Positions 1 through 7,719 of a stretch of 64,000 bases of DNA are shown here, piece by piece (the stretch's first letter is position 1; every line of letters starts with the position of its first letter). A program made the position numbers and the translations under genes. Source of the DNA: Anaerolineae bacterium. GTDB taxonomy: Bacteria; Chloroflexota; Anaerolineae; 4572-78; J111. The notes beneath the pieces were generated by a model. The model was not told the origin of the DNA. It saw nothing but the letters and a program-made list of their open reading frames with translations, and ran no database searches. The stretch is from the NCBI GenBank assembly GCA_022071955.1, contig JAJVIM010000027.1, positions 1 to 64,000 on the forward strand. Direction: 5' to 3'.

Positions 1-126
1 CCTCCCCCGCTTGCGGGGGAGGGGAGATTAGGAAATTGGGTGTCATTTTCGGGCGCTTTGCGCCCGAAAATGACACCGTTTCCTTGATTTCCCCCCTTCC
101 CAAAGGGAAGGGGGGGCAGGGGGGAT
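1..126. repeat. Three-hairpin modular intergenic element, copy 1
   Basis: Three perfect hairpins in a row. A C/G-tract hairpin has arms 1-10 and 13-22. A central 18-bp palindrome has arms 39-56 and 60-77 with loop TTT. A second C/G-tract hairpin has arms 91-101 and 105-115 with loop AAA. The same architecture, with an unrelated central palindrome, recurs at 31897-32040 and in reduced form at 38831-38945. No reading frame is visible here. The left edge is cut by the window. Confidence 0.75.
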
Positions 127-140
127 GGGTTAAAATGTTA

Positions 141-222
141 CCACGGTTTAATGCAGAGCTACCGAGACACAGAGGCACAGAGTTTTTAATTATTTTCCTC
201 TGTTTCTCCGTGCCTCCGTGGT
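141..222. repeat. Imperfect inverted repeat of the ACGGAGACACAGAGG type
   Basis: The segment around 162-182 and the segment around 198-221 are imperfect reverse complements (GAGGCACAGAG against CTCCGTGCCTC). This looks like one unit of a dispersed purine-rich repeat. From here to the methyltransferase start at 338 I see no gene and no clear promoter. Confidence 0.4.
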
Positions 223-337
223 TAATTTCTTGCTTCGATTTTGAGAAGCGTCAATCTAACTTGAACCATGCCTAAATTTTCAACAGCCGGAGCAGGAACC
301 CCCCTGATTCCTGACTCCTATTTTCAAAAGAGGACGT

Positions 338-1213
338 ATGAAAACTAACGTTAATCGCTTGCTGGCGGCAGCGCTGTGGAAAATTTACACCCGGTCGGAG
401 GAGGTGCTGCCGTGGGACACCGGCGCGGATTTCCCCTGGGCAGACCCGGTTTTTGGCCGGCGCACCCTGGCCGAGCATCTGGACGAGGATAATGGCGCGG
501 CCTCGCGCTCAAGCCGGGAACGCGCCCTGCAAATCGACTGGCTGTGGCACAAACTGGATTTACAGCCGGGGCAGCATGTGCTCGATATTACCTGCGGGCC
601 GGGGTTGTACGCCGTCGAACTGGCCCGGCGTGGCTGCACTGTAACCGGCATCGATATTAACCCGGCGGCGATTGAATACGCCGTCAACCTGGCGGAGCAG
701 GCGGGCGTGGCCGGGCGTTGCACGTTTATTCAGCAGGATGTGCGGGAGATGGCCGCCTACACCGCGCAGTTTGATGCGGCCCTGTTTTTGTACGAGCAGT
801 TGGCCGTATACGCCACCGACGAGGCCCGGCTGCTGCTCGATAAAGTGGCCGGCGCGCTGCGTCCGGGCGGGCGGTTGGCGCTGGAACTGCTCGACCAGGA
901 CAACGTGGACAAAACCGACAGCAGTTGGTGGTTTACCGATGATACCGGCCTGTGGGGCGATTCGCCGTTTTTGCACTTGGGCGAACGGATTTGGGATGAC
1001 GAATTGCAGGCCTCGCTGGAACGATACCACATTTTGCACCTGGAAACCGGCCAGTTGAAGCAGTACACGCTGTTCGATCAGACCTATTCGGTGGCGGCGT
1101 TGCGTGCATTACTGCTTGAATCTGGTTTTGGGGCGGTGGATCATTACCTTAATTGGGCCGGCCTGCCTCTGTACGACGCCGGCGAGTGGGTGGTATACGT
1201 GGCCCGCAAGTAA
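338..1213 (+). CDS. Class I SAM-dependent methyltransferase
   Basis: This 291-residue protein has a Rossmann methyltransferase domain from about residue 70. Motif I reads LDITCGPGLYAVEL and is followed by an acidic ribose-binding turn (GIDINPAA) and the post-motif LRPGGRLALEL. The first 65 residues resemble the N-terminal extension of small-molecule methyltransferases and give no clue to the substrate. The stop at 1211-1213 abuts the opposing stop of the GH114 gene at 1214 with no spacer. ATG 338 follows AAGAGGA, a plausible ribosome binding site. Substrate unknown. Confidence 0.85.
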   Translation: MKTNVNRLLAAALWKIYTRSEEVLPWDTGADFPWADPVFGRRTLAEHLDEDNGAASRSSRERALQIDWLWHKLDLQPGQHVLDITCGPGLYAVELARRGCTVTGIDINPAAIEYAVNLAEQAGVAGRCTFIQQDVREMAAYTAQFDAALFLYEQLAVYATDEARLLLDKVAGALRPGGRLALELLDQDNVDKTDSSWWFTDDTGLWGDSPFLHLGERIWDDELQASLERYHILHLETGQLKQYTLFDQTYSVAALRALLLESGFGAVDHYLNWAGLPLYDAGEWVVYVARK

Positions 1214-2110
1214 CTACCGGCAGGCAGTTCGAGCGGCATCCAGAACCAGGTTTTTCTTCAGCCAGTCAAAATTTCGGGTATTGGCCTGGCTGCAAAAGGC
1301 TGAGGTTTCCAGGTTGTATTCCACGCCAAATACGGCTTTGCCGGCATCTACAAACGGCGTTAGCGCGTCGCATTCAGTATACTCAAAACACTGCTCGTTA
1401 AGCGCCCAGTCAAAATAGCTGACCAATTGCGGAATTTGGCCCAGATCGTTTTTCAGGCCGATGGACAATCCCCGGCTGTGAGCTTGCTCTGCCAGCCAAA
1501 TATTGTAGGCCAATTGATTGGCAGCGGCGAGCGGAAAACCGCTGTTGTTGGTGTACCCGTCCACATTATCCGGCTCTACGCCATCGCACTGTTTTTGTAC
1601 TGCTAAATCCAGCCGGGCCTGCATCAGCGGGCCAAGAATGTCAAGCTGGCGGATATCGAGCCACTTTTCATCGGGCCAGCCATCGAGCTGGTTGCCCAAC
1701 ACCGATGCCGGAAAATCGGTGGCATCGGCCCGCCAATCCTCCCAACTCCCGGCGCTGAAATAGCAGATCACAACGCGGCCACCCGCGTGGAGCTGGTCGA
1801 TGACGCTTTGGGGCGTGTCAAACAGATCGATGTCGTACATCTGCACCGCAAAGCTGGTGTCGATGCTGCCGCTGAGTTGCCACTGCCAGCTTGTACCCGG
1901 CGCGGGCTGCCAGATAGTGTGCTCGCTGGTAATCACCACCGGCAGGTAGGTTGAAATTGGTTCGGTGGAGTCGAGTGCGGTCACGGTCGGCCGGGTGGCG
2001 GGCGCGGTTGTGTTGGTATTTGCCTGCGGCAGAGCCAATCCGCAGCCGGTCCCGCCAAGGATGGTAACCCAAAGGACAAAAAACAGTTGTCTCCAGCGTA
2101 AGGTCGTCAC
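1214..2110 (-). CDS. GH114-family (endo-alpha-1,4-polygalactosaminidase-like) lipoprotein
   Basis: This 298-residue protein has a hydrophobic signal ending in a lipobox-like GGTGC (Cys about 23), a short Thr/Pro linker, then a TIM-barrel of the GH114/TM1410 family. Family-like segments are WQWQLSGSID, VICYFSAGSWEDWR, KWLDIRQ, CDGVEPDNVDGY and IGLKNDLGQIPQLV. Family members hydrolyse alpha-1,4-galactosamine polymers, so an envelope or exopolysaccharide substrate is inferred. The GTG start overlaps the TGA of the upstream mrfB-like gene (GTGA), indicating translational coupling even though the functions look unrelated. Confidence 0.8.
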   Translation of the reverse strand: MTTLRWRQLFFVLWVTILGGTGCGLALPQANTNTTAPATRPTVTALDSTEPISTYLPVVITSEHTIWQPAPGTSWQWQLSGSIDTSFAVQMYDIDLFDTPQSVIDQLHAGGRVVICYFSAGSWEDWRADATDFPASVLGNQLDGWPDEKWLDIRQLDILGPLMQARLDLAVQKQCDGVEPDNVDGYTNNSGFPLAAANQLAYNIWLAEQAHSRGLSIGLKNDLGQIPQLVSYFDWALNEQCFEYTECDALTPFVDAGKAVFGVEYNLETSAFCSQANTRNFDWLKKNLVLDAARTACR

Positions 2111-3366
2111 TCGTTTTTGGTCGCCTCCCGGTTATGCCCGCTGATTTTTCGTTCCAACCGCGCCCGGCGATGCTTCAACTCGCTCAGCCACTCGCGCCGT
2201 TCGGCGGCGGAAGCTTTGGGGTGACTGAGCAGGTTGAGCGCGGCCGTTGTCCAGCGCAGCGCGGCCGCGTAATCGCGCCGCTGGTGCTCAAAATATTTGG
2301 CCAGCTCGACGTGCGCGTAAATCTGACGGCCGTCGGCGGCCAACTGCCACACCTCCACGGCGACGGCCCAGTTGCCGCGCCGCTTTTCCAGCAGCGACAG
2401 CCGCTGCTGCGTGTTCCAGTAATGTTCCTCCGGCAGATCATTGCGCTGCATCCCGGCGTCAAACAGCCGCGCCGCCGCTTCGAGTTCGCCCATCGCCTCA
2501 AACAATTTGCCAATTGCCACCAGATCGAGCGCGTATTCCACCGCTTCGCCCAGCGGGTCGGTGAGCATTTGCGCCATCTGGTTGAGCAGCGCGGCCATCG
2601 CCACCACGTCAAAGCGGTTGTGGTAAAACACGCCGCGCAGCGGGCGGGCGTCGCCGGTGCGCAGAAAGTCAAAATAAAGCTGAGGGATGAGCCAGCCGGG
2701 GGTGTCTTCTTCGGTGCGCTCGCACAGCAAAATATCCCGTTCCAGGTTGCCCAAACTGCGGCTCGGCAGGCGATCGCGCCACAAGCGGCGGGCCAGCGGC
2801 AGCAAATCGAGGTGGGCCAGCGCGGGCAGCGGCGATGGCTGGCCGGCCAGCGTGTAACGCGTGTCCAGCAGCGGCGCATCGAAGCTTTTGCCGTTGAACG
2901 TAACCAGCACCCGGCACGGCTGCAAAAATTCCGTTAGCGCGGCCAGTAGCGCCGGCTCTTCGGTGGGGTCGCGCATAAAAAACTGGGCCAGCCGGTAGGC
3001 GTCGCCCTCAAACCGGGCCGCGCCGACCAAAAAGGCATACGTGCCGGTGCCGCCGGCCAGCCCGGAGGTCTCGGTATCCAGAAAGCCGATTTCCTCCAGC
3101 CCGCATTCGGCCAGCCGGTTATCCTGCAACCAGCCGGCCACGGGGGCCAGCGCTACCTCCGGCCACAGCCCCACCCGCCCGTGCCGGTAATCGGCGTGAA
3201 AGCGGCTTTCGGCCACAAACACCGGCCCGTAATCGGTGGCCCACTCAGAACCGGGCACCACCAGTTCGATGGGGTAATCTGTCGGGACGATGCGGCGGGG
3301 CGGCGGCAGGTTGCGCGCGCCAACCTGCACGCCCAATGATTTCAGTTTATCGGATAATGATGGCAT
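2107..3366 (-). CDS. mrfB: MrfB/YprB-type DEDD exonuclease with TPR tail
   Basis: This 419-residue protein has a YprB-type ribonuclease-H-like domain: FLDTETSGL at residues 95-103 holds the first acidic pair, followed by the conserved FNGKSFDAPLLDTRY block near 158-172. The C-terminal third is helical with TPR-like repeats. In Bacillus subtilis MrfA and MrfB form a UvrABC-independent excision pathway for mitomycin C adducts, in which MrfB is the metal-dependent exonuclease. The length fits YprB (about 413 residues), and its place directly downstream of the helicase matches the known yprAB order. Role inferred from homology and synteny. Confidence 0.88.
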   Translation of the reverse strand: MPSLSDKLKSLGVQVGARNLPPPRRIVPTDYPIELVVPGSEWATDYGPVFVAESRFHADYRHGRVGLWPEVALAPVAGWLQDNRLAECGLEEIGFLDTETSGLAGGTGTYAFLVGAARFEGDAYRLAQFFMRDPTEEPALLAALTEFLQPCRVLVTFNGKSFDAPLLDTRYTLAGQPSPLPALAHLDLLPLARRLWRDRLPSRSLGNLERDILLCERTEEDTPGWLIPQLYFDFLRTGDARPLRGVFYHNRFDVVAMAALLNQMAQMLTDPLGEAVEYALDLVAIGKLFEAMGELEAAARLFDAGMQRNDLPEEHYWNTQQRLSLLEKRRGNWAVAVEVWQLAADGRQIYAHVELAKYFEHQRRDYAAALRWTTAALNLLSHPKASAAERREWLSELKHRRARLERKISGHNREATKNE

Positions 3367-3378
3367 TTTGGTTTTTTT

Positions 3379-3450
3379 CAGACAGGATTTACAAGATTAG
3401 CAGGATGTTTGGTTTCTTTTAATTCGATCAATCCTGTAAATCCTGTCCAA
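3379..3450. repeat. GACAGGATTTACAGGATT-type inverted repeat
   Basis: Left arm about 3380-3405 (GACAGGATTTACAAGATTAG) and right arm about 3430-3449 (ATCCTGTAAATCCTGTC) form a large imperfect hairpin between mrfA and mrfB. The right arm lies inside the mrfA reading frame and encodes its last residues, GQDLQD, so the repeat supplies the present C-terminus and stop codon of that protein. Confidence 0.7.
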
Positions 3451-6010
3451 TAATTGTCTTTGAAGCCGACATCGCCTGCAACAGCGCCAGTGTTTCCCGT
3501 TTGCCGCCGACGCCGTCTTCGCCGGCGGGGCCAACGCAACTGGGGCAGCCATCGGCGCAGCCACAGCTCAAAACCAGCTCGCGGGCGTGGGCAATCAACT
3601 GGCCGTGCAGGTTGAACAGCTCTTCGGCAAAGCCGATGCCGCCCGGCGCCATTTCGTAAATAACCACCACCGGCAGCCCCTCGGCCAGCGGCGATTGCGG
3701 CTCGGCGTGCAGGCCAAGGTCGTGGGCGTCGCACATCAAAAAGAGTGGGGCCAATTGCCCCAGCACCGTGGCCAGCCCGGCCAGCCCGCTGCGCATTTTT
3801 ACCGCGGCCTCGGCCCGCTGGTGGCAGGTGCGGCACAATGTGACCAGATTTTCCAGCCGGTTGGCCAGCCGGTAGCTGGCAAACTGCCGGAACGGGATTT
3901 TGTGGTGAACATCGTGCTGGCGGCCCTGCTCCGGCGCGCCGCAAACCTGGCAGCGATAGCCATCTCGGGCGCGGGCGGCGTTGCGCTGCTCGGCCCAGTT
4001 TGGCCCGTAATTGTTGGGATCGTTGCTCCACAAGCCGCTTTCGCGCAGCGAGTTGACGGTGCTTTCCGCCAGCGACAGCCAGTAGCCGGTGGTGTGCAGA
4101 TCGCTGGGCGGTAAATTGACCTCGCCGCTGCCCAACTGTTCGTGGCTGAACCACTGTACCATATTGTAGCCGGTAACCTGCCGGGTGACCAGAATTTCGC
4201 CGTGCGTTTTGTGGCCACCGGGCGCTGCTGCCCGCGCCTGCACCTCGATGAGGCTGACGGTGGTGGTTTGCTTCGGTTCGGTGTAGTAGTCCACTTTGGC
4301 CGGCCGCAGGTGAGCCAGCTTTTGCTCCAGATCAAGCTGTTCCACGCGGTAACTCTGGCCTTCGTGCAGGTAAATGGCCTGCGGATGGACCATCCACGGC
4401 GCGCTGGCCGCGTCTACCTCGCCGATGGTCGTCCACTGGTCGGGGTCGGTGGCAGCCAGCAGTTTGACGCTGGCCGGCGAGGCGCTGCGCAGCGAAACCT
4501 GCTCGGCGGGGTATTTGGCGGCCATCCAGAAAAATTTGGGGCCGGTTTGATGCACTTCGCCGCTTTCCCGCAAAAATTGCAGAAACTCGGCCACCTGCCC
4601 GGCGTCAACCCGGCCAAAATTTTCGCCCAGATTGAAGGGCAGTTCAAACGCGGCGCAGCGCAGGTGTTGCAGCAAAATCAGCAGGTTGTCGGGGTTGAGG
4701 CGGGCGGCTTCGGGGCTGCGTTCAAAAAAGTAGCGCGGGTGATGGGCCAGAAACTGATCGAGCGGACTGGCCGAGGCGACCAGCACGGCCAGCGCATCGG
4801 CCTGCTGGCGGCCGGCGCGCCCGGCCTGCTGCCACGTGCCGGCGATAGTGCCGGGGTAACCGGCCAGCACCGCCGCATCCAGCCCGCCAATATCGATGCC
4901 CAGTTCCAGCGCGCTGGTGGCAGCGACGGCCTGCACCCGCCCGCTGCGAAGGCCCTGCTCAATTTCCCGGCGCTGGCGGGGCAGGTAACCGCTGCGGTAA
5001 GCCCGGATTGAGTTTTTTGAGTCAGGTGGGTTGGGTGAGTCAAGTGAGCTGGTTTCTTGCGCATTGCTGGTGCGGAGATAGGTGAGTAGTAACTCAACCG
5101 TGCGGCGGGTGCGGCCAAAAACAATGGTTTGCACGTTGTGGCTGAGCAACTCGCCGGCCAGCCGGACGCTCTCTTGCAGCACGCTACGGCGGATGCCCAG
5201 CTCCGGGTTGACGATGGGCGGGTTGTAAATGACAAAATGTTTGGCCCCGCGGGCCGCGCCATCGTTTTCAACCACAGTTACCGGCGCTTCGATGAGCCGC
5301 TCGGCCAGCTCCGCCGGGTTGGCGATGGTGGCGCTGGTCAGAATAAACTGAACATTCGGTGCGCCCTGGTAAAAGTTAATAATGCGCTGCAAGCGGCGCA
5401 GCACGTTGGCCACGTGGCTGCCAAAAACGCCGCGGTACACGTGCATTTCATCGAGCACCACAAAACGCAGGTGGCGCAAAAATTCGGCCCAACGAGTGTG
5501 GTGCGGCAAAACAGCCGTGTGCAGCATATCCGGGTTGGTCAGCACCACGCGGGCGGCGGCGCGGATGGTTGGCCGCAGCGCTTGCGGCGTGTCGCCATCG
5601 TAGGTGGCTGTGGCCAGCGGGTTAGTTGATAATTGTTCATTGATAATTGATAATTGTTTTTTTTGATCGTGGGCCAGCGCTTTGGTGGGAAACAGATACA
5701 GGGCGCGGGCAGAGTCATCGGCCAGCAGGTGATGCAGCACCGGCAAATTGTAAGCCAGCGTTTTGCCGCTGGCCGTGCCGGTAACGATGACCGGATTTTG
5801 GCCGGCCTGCACCGTCGCCCAGCTTTCGGCCTGGTGGCTGTACAGCGACTCGATACCCTGCTGCCGCAGCGCGGCAACCAGCGCCGGATGCAGTTGGGCG
5901 GGCAGGGGGGCGGTTTGGGCCGCTCGCGCCGGACGGGTGTGCCACGCGGTCACGTTGCGGGCGATGGTTGGCTCGGTGCGCCAGGTTTGGAGTAAATCGG
6001 CTAGACTCAT
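3428..6010 (-). CDS. mrfA: MrfA/YprA-type DEAD/DEAH helicase with an HNH module and DUF1998
   Basis: This 860-residue superfamily 2 helicase has a Walker A TGTASGKT at 77-84, a DEMH box at 187-190, and the family motifs AYRSGYLPRQRRE and QQAGRAGR in the second RecA domain. The C-terminal DUF1998 region ends with the Cys cluster C816-x-C818-x3-C822-x2-C825 that binds metal in MrfA. Inserted at about 685-735 is an HNH-type unit: CQVC, then DVHHKIPF, then NLVTLCRTCH. B. subtilis MrfA is a 3'-5' helicase acting with MrfB on mitomycin lesions. Two in-frame low-complexity insertions lie in the helicase domains (about 5022-5060 and 5622-5664). A TACAAT box ends 10 bases before the ATG, so the transcript may have almost no leader. 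Confidence 0.88.
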   Translation of the reverse strand: MSLADLLQTWRTEPTIARNVTAWHTRPARAAQTAPLPAQLHPALVAALRQQGIESLYSHQAESWATVQAGQNPVIVTGTASGKTLAYNLPVLHHLLADDSARALYLFPTKALAHDQKKQLSIINEQLSTNPLATATYDGDTPQALRPTIRAAARVVLTNPDMLHTAVLPHHTRWAEFLRHLRFVVLDEMHVYRGVFGSHVANVLRRLQRIINFYQGAPNVQFILTSATIANPAELAERLIEAPVTVVENDGAARGAKHFVIYNPPIVNPELGIRRSVLQESVRLAGELLSHNVQTIVFGRTRRTVELLLTYLRTSNAQETSSLDSPNPPDSKNSIRAYRSGYLPRQRREIEQGLRSGRVQAVAATSALELGIDIGGLDAAVLAGYPGTIAGTWQQAGRAGRQQADALAVLVASASPLDQFLAHHPRYFFERSPEAARLNPDNLLILLQHLRCAAFELPFNLGENFGRVDAGQVAEFLQFLRESGEVHQTGPKFFWMAAKYPAEQVSLRSASPASVKLLAATDPDQWTTIGEVDAASAPWMVHPQAIYLHEGQSYRVEQLDLEQKLAHLRPAKVDYYTEPKQTTTVSLIEVQARAAAPGGHKTHGEILVTRQVTGYNMVQWFSHEQLGSGEVNLPPSDLHTTGYWLSLAESTVNSLRESGLWSNDPNNYGPNWAEQRNAARARDGYRCQVCGAPEQGRQHDVHHKIPFRQFASYRLANRLENLVTLCRTCHQRAEAAVKMRSGLAGLATVLGQLAPLFLMCDAHDLGLHAEPQSPLAEGLPVVVIYEMAPGGIGFAEELFNLHGQLIAHARELVLSCGCADGCPSCVGPAGEDGVGGKRETLALLQAMSASKTIIGQDLQD

Positions 6011-6174
6011 CTTGGCGGGTATTGTACACTACAAATCAATTCATCACGATTGGGTCTCTGTTTTCGGGAAGATGCGTTGGAACGGCGTTTGTAGTGGCGG
6101 CGTGGGGTGAGCTTGCTGTTTATAGGACCAACCATCAACCTGATTGCATAATACCCAAAACCCGGCAGGTCAGC

Positions 6175-6201
6175 AAAAGCGCTCGATGAGAGCGCTTTTT
6201 T
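6175..6201 (+). terminator. Orphan rightward intrinsic terminator
   Basis: Perfect 10-bp stem AAAAGCGCTC / GAGCGCTTTT, loop GATGA, followed by a six-T run. No rightward gene precedes it, since mrfA starts at 6010 and runs left. It may therefore end an unannotated short transcript from the 6011-6174 spacer, which contains C-rich unstructured stretches and a possible TATAGG or TAATAC box but no convincing ORF. Confidence 0.7.
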
Positions 6202-6271
6202 GTTGGCGCCAATCCGGCGAGTCTGGCCGTGGCGGGCCTGTTTTTGCGGGCGCTGAAATTGCGGCTCAAAT

Positions 6272-6337
6272 CTTTAGATTAACTTTAGCTTTGCTTTAGT
6301 TGAAGGTAAGGCCAGGCGGTGTCATTTGTGAGATAAT
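6272..6337 (+). promoter_or_regulatory. Three 11-bp CTTTAG direct repeats upstream of a GATAAT box
   Basis: CTTTAG occurs at 6272, 6283 and 6294, exactly 11 bp apart, followed by TTGAAGG. A GATAAT -10-like box lies at 6332-6337 with no recognisable -35. Direct hexamers spaced one helical turn apart are the typical binding pattern of OmpR/PhoB-family response regulators. I infer an activator-dependent promoter for the 6404-11049 operon. No such regulator gene is in the window. Confidence 0.5.
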
Positions 6338-6341
6338 TTGC

Positions 6342-6375
6342 ATAAACCGGCCTGGAAGTTTGGGGGCCGGTTTAT
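6342..6375 (+). promoter_or_regulatory. Leader hairpin of the GAF-TauE-FtsH operon
   Basis: Perfect 11-bp stem ATAAACCGGCC / GGCCGGTTTAT with a 12-base loop, sitting between the putative promoter and the GGAGG ribosome binding site at 6391. There is no T-run, so it looks like an mRNA leader or stability structure rather than a terminator. Confidence 0.5.
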
Positions 6376-6403
6376 TATGGTGAATTGCAGGGAGGTAAAT
6401 AAA

Positions 6404-6634
6404 ATGACTCGTTTACTCAATGTTGCCGGACGCCTGATTCGCTGGTTTTTTGGTTCGCCTTTTCAGGAGTTGCCGCCGGAGTTTGGTGATCCGGTTCCCC
6501 CGGATTTGCGACGGTTTGAGGAACAGGCCGCTGCCATTGAACATCAGCCGCAGGGCAAGGTCCGGGTGGATTCATCCGGGCGGAAAGCTCAAACCAAACC
6601 CGCTCAGGCGGATGAATTTTTAACCAAAGAATAA
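6404..6634 (+). CDS. Small hypothetical protein, 76 residues
   Basis: The ATG at 6404 is preceded by GGAGG at 6391-6395. An in-frame start at 6338 has no ribosome binding site and would run through the leader hairpin, so I reject it. The protein has a short amphipathic N-terminus (LLNVAGRLIRWFFGSPF), then a Pro/Glu-rich and basic region, with no family I recognise. It opens the operon with the GAF protein 10 bases downstream. It could be a small peripheral membrane partner of the following proteins. Function unknown. Confidence 0.6.
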   Translation: MTRLLNVAGRLIRWFFGSPFQELPPEFGDPVPPDLRRFEEQAAAIEHQPQGKVRVDSSGRKAQTKPAQADEFLTKE

Positions 6635-6650
6635 TTAAGGAGCCGTGACA

Positions 6651-7703
6651 GTGCACAAACAAAATATTCAAAGTTGCCTGGAAACACTGCAGAAAACTGC
6701 TCACACGCTGAGCGCCGCTCTGCAAGAGCAGGAAGTGATTCAGGCGTTGCTGGAGCAGGTTGTTTTAGCCCTTGAAGCCCGGGCCGCGTTGCTGCGCCTG
6801 CTCAGCCCCGGCGGCGACGAGCTGCGCTCGGTGGGCGCGATGGGTTTGAGCGATGCCTACCTTGAGAAAGGGCCCATCCTGCTGGCTGAAAGCCAGGTAG
6901 ACCAGCGGGTGATGGCCGGTGAAATTGTTCTCATTCCTGATGTAACCCGCGCCTCCGGTTTTCAATATCCGGACGAGGCGGCCAGCGAAGGGTTACGCGG
7001 GATGGTCGCTGTGCCGCTGTCGGTGCGGGAGCGGGTCATCGGCGTGCTGCGCGTTTATGTAGATCAGGTTTCAGAATTACGCGCAGAAGACACCCAACTG
7101 CTCAGAATTGTGGCCGATTTGGGGGCCATTGCGCTGGAAAAAGTTCGGTTGCACCAGAGTTTGTACCACATTGCCCGGGCGTTGAACACTTCACTGGAGC
7201 TGAGGCCCATGCTGCAACAGGTGCTACAAGCAACGGTAACGGAGATGGGGCTGAAGGCAGCGTCGATTCGCCTGTTAGACCCCAAGCGAGACGTGCTGCA
7301 CATTGTTGCCGCCAGCGGCCTGAGCGAAAACTATCTGGCCAAGGGGGAAATCTACCTGAACAAGAGTCCGGTTGATAAACGGGTGCTCCAGGGTGAAGTT
7401 GTGGTGCTGTACGATGTTGAGCAGGAATCGGGCTTTCAGTATCCGCAGGAAGCCGCCCTCGAGGGCATCCGCTCAGTTTTGGTGGTGCCGCTCAAGGTGA
7501 AAGACCGGCCGTTGGGGGTGATGCGGGTTTACTCGGCGCGGCCCCGCCATTTTGGCGAGGTGGCTGTTAAATTTTTGAGCACGGTCACCGATCTGGTTGC
7601 TCTGGCCATTGAAAATGCCGGCCTGTACGCCACTCTCCAGGCCCGGTATGAGAACCTGCAAGTTGATTTAGCTGAATGGCATCGCTTTTTAGCCTTGGGT
7701 TAA
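6651..7703 (+). CDS. Double-GAF domain sensor protein
   Basis: The protein has two GAF domains of about 145 residues each (roughly 20-165 and 180-330) and no output domain. They are internal duplicates: SGFQYPDEAASEG is echoed by SGFQYPQEAALEG, and VAVPLSVRERVIGVLRVY by VVPLKVKDRPLGVMRVY. No Cys sits in the usual bilin-attachment position. A GTG at 6645 is only 2 bases from AAGGAG (6637-6642), while the GTG at 6651 is 8 bases away, so I choose 6651 (350 residues). GAF domains bind small ligands or mediate dimerisation. Operon position suggests it senses a signal linked to the membrane transporter and FtsH. Confidence 0.82.
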   Translation: MHKQNIQSCLETLQKTAHTLSAALQEQEVIQALLEQVVLALEARAALLRLLSPGGDELRSVGAMGLSDAYLEKGPILLAESQVDQRVMAGEIVLIPDVTRASGFQYPDEAASEGLRGMVAVPLSVRERVIGVLRVYVDQVSELRAEDTQLLRIVADLGAIALEKVRLHQSLYHIARALNTSLELRPMLQQVLQATVTEMGLKAASIRLLDPKRDVLHIVAASGLSENYLAKGEIYLNKSPVDKRVLQGEVVVLYDVEQESGFQYPQEAALEGIRSVLVVPLKVKDRPLGVMRVYSARPRHFGEVAVKFLSTVTDLVALAIENAGLYATLQARYENLQVDLAEWHRFLALG

Positions 7704-7719
7704 GGGGGAGAGAAATAAC

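Noticed and set aside
5968..6189. Plus-strand 73-codon frame ending at the orphan terminator
   Set aside because: It overlaps the mrfA start on the opposite strand, has no ribosome binding site and an amino-acid composition unlike its neighbours. The terminator is more simply explained by a non-coding transcript.
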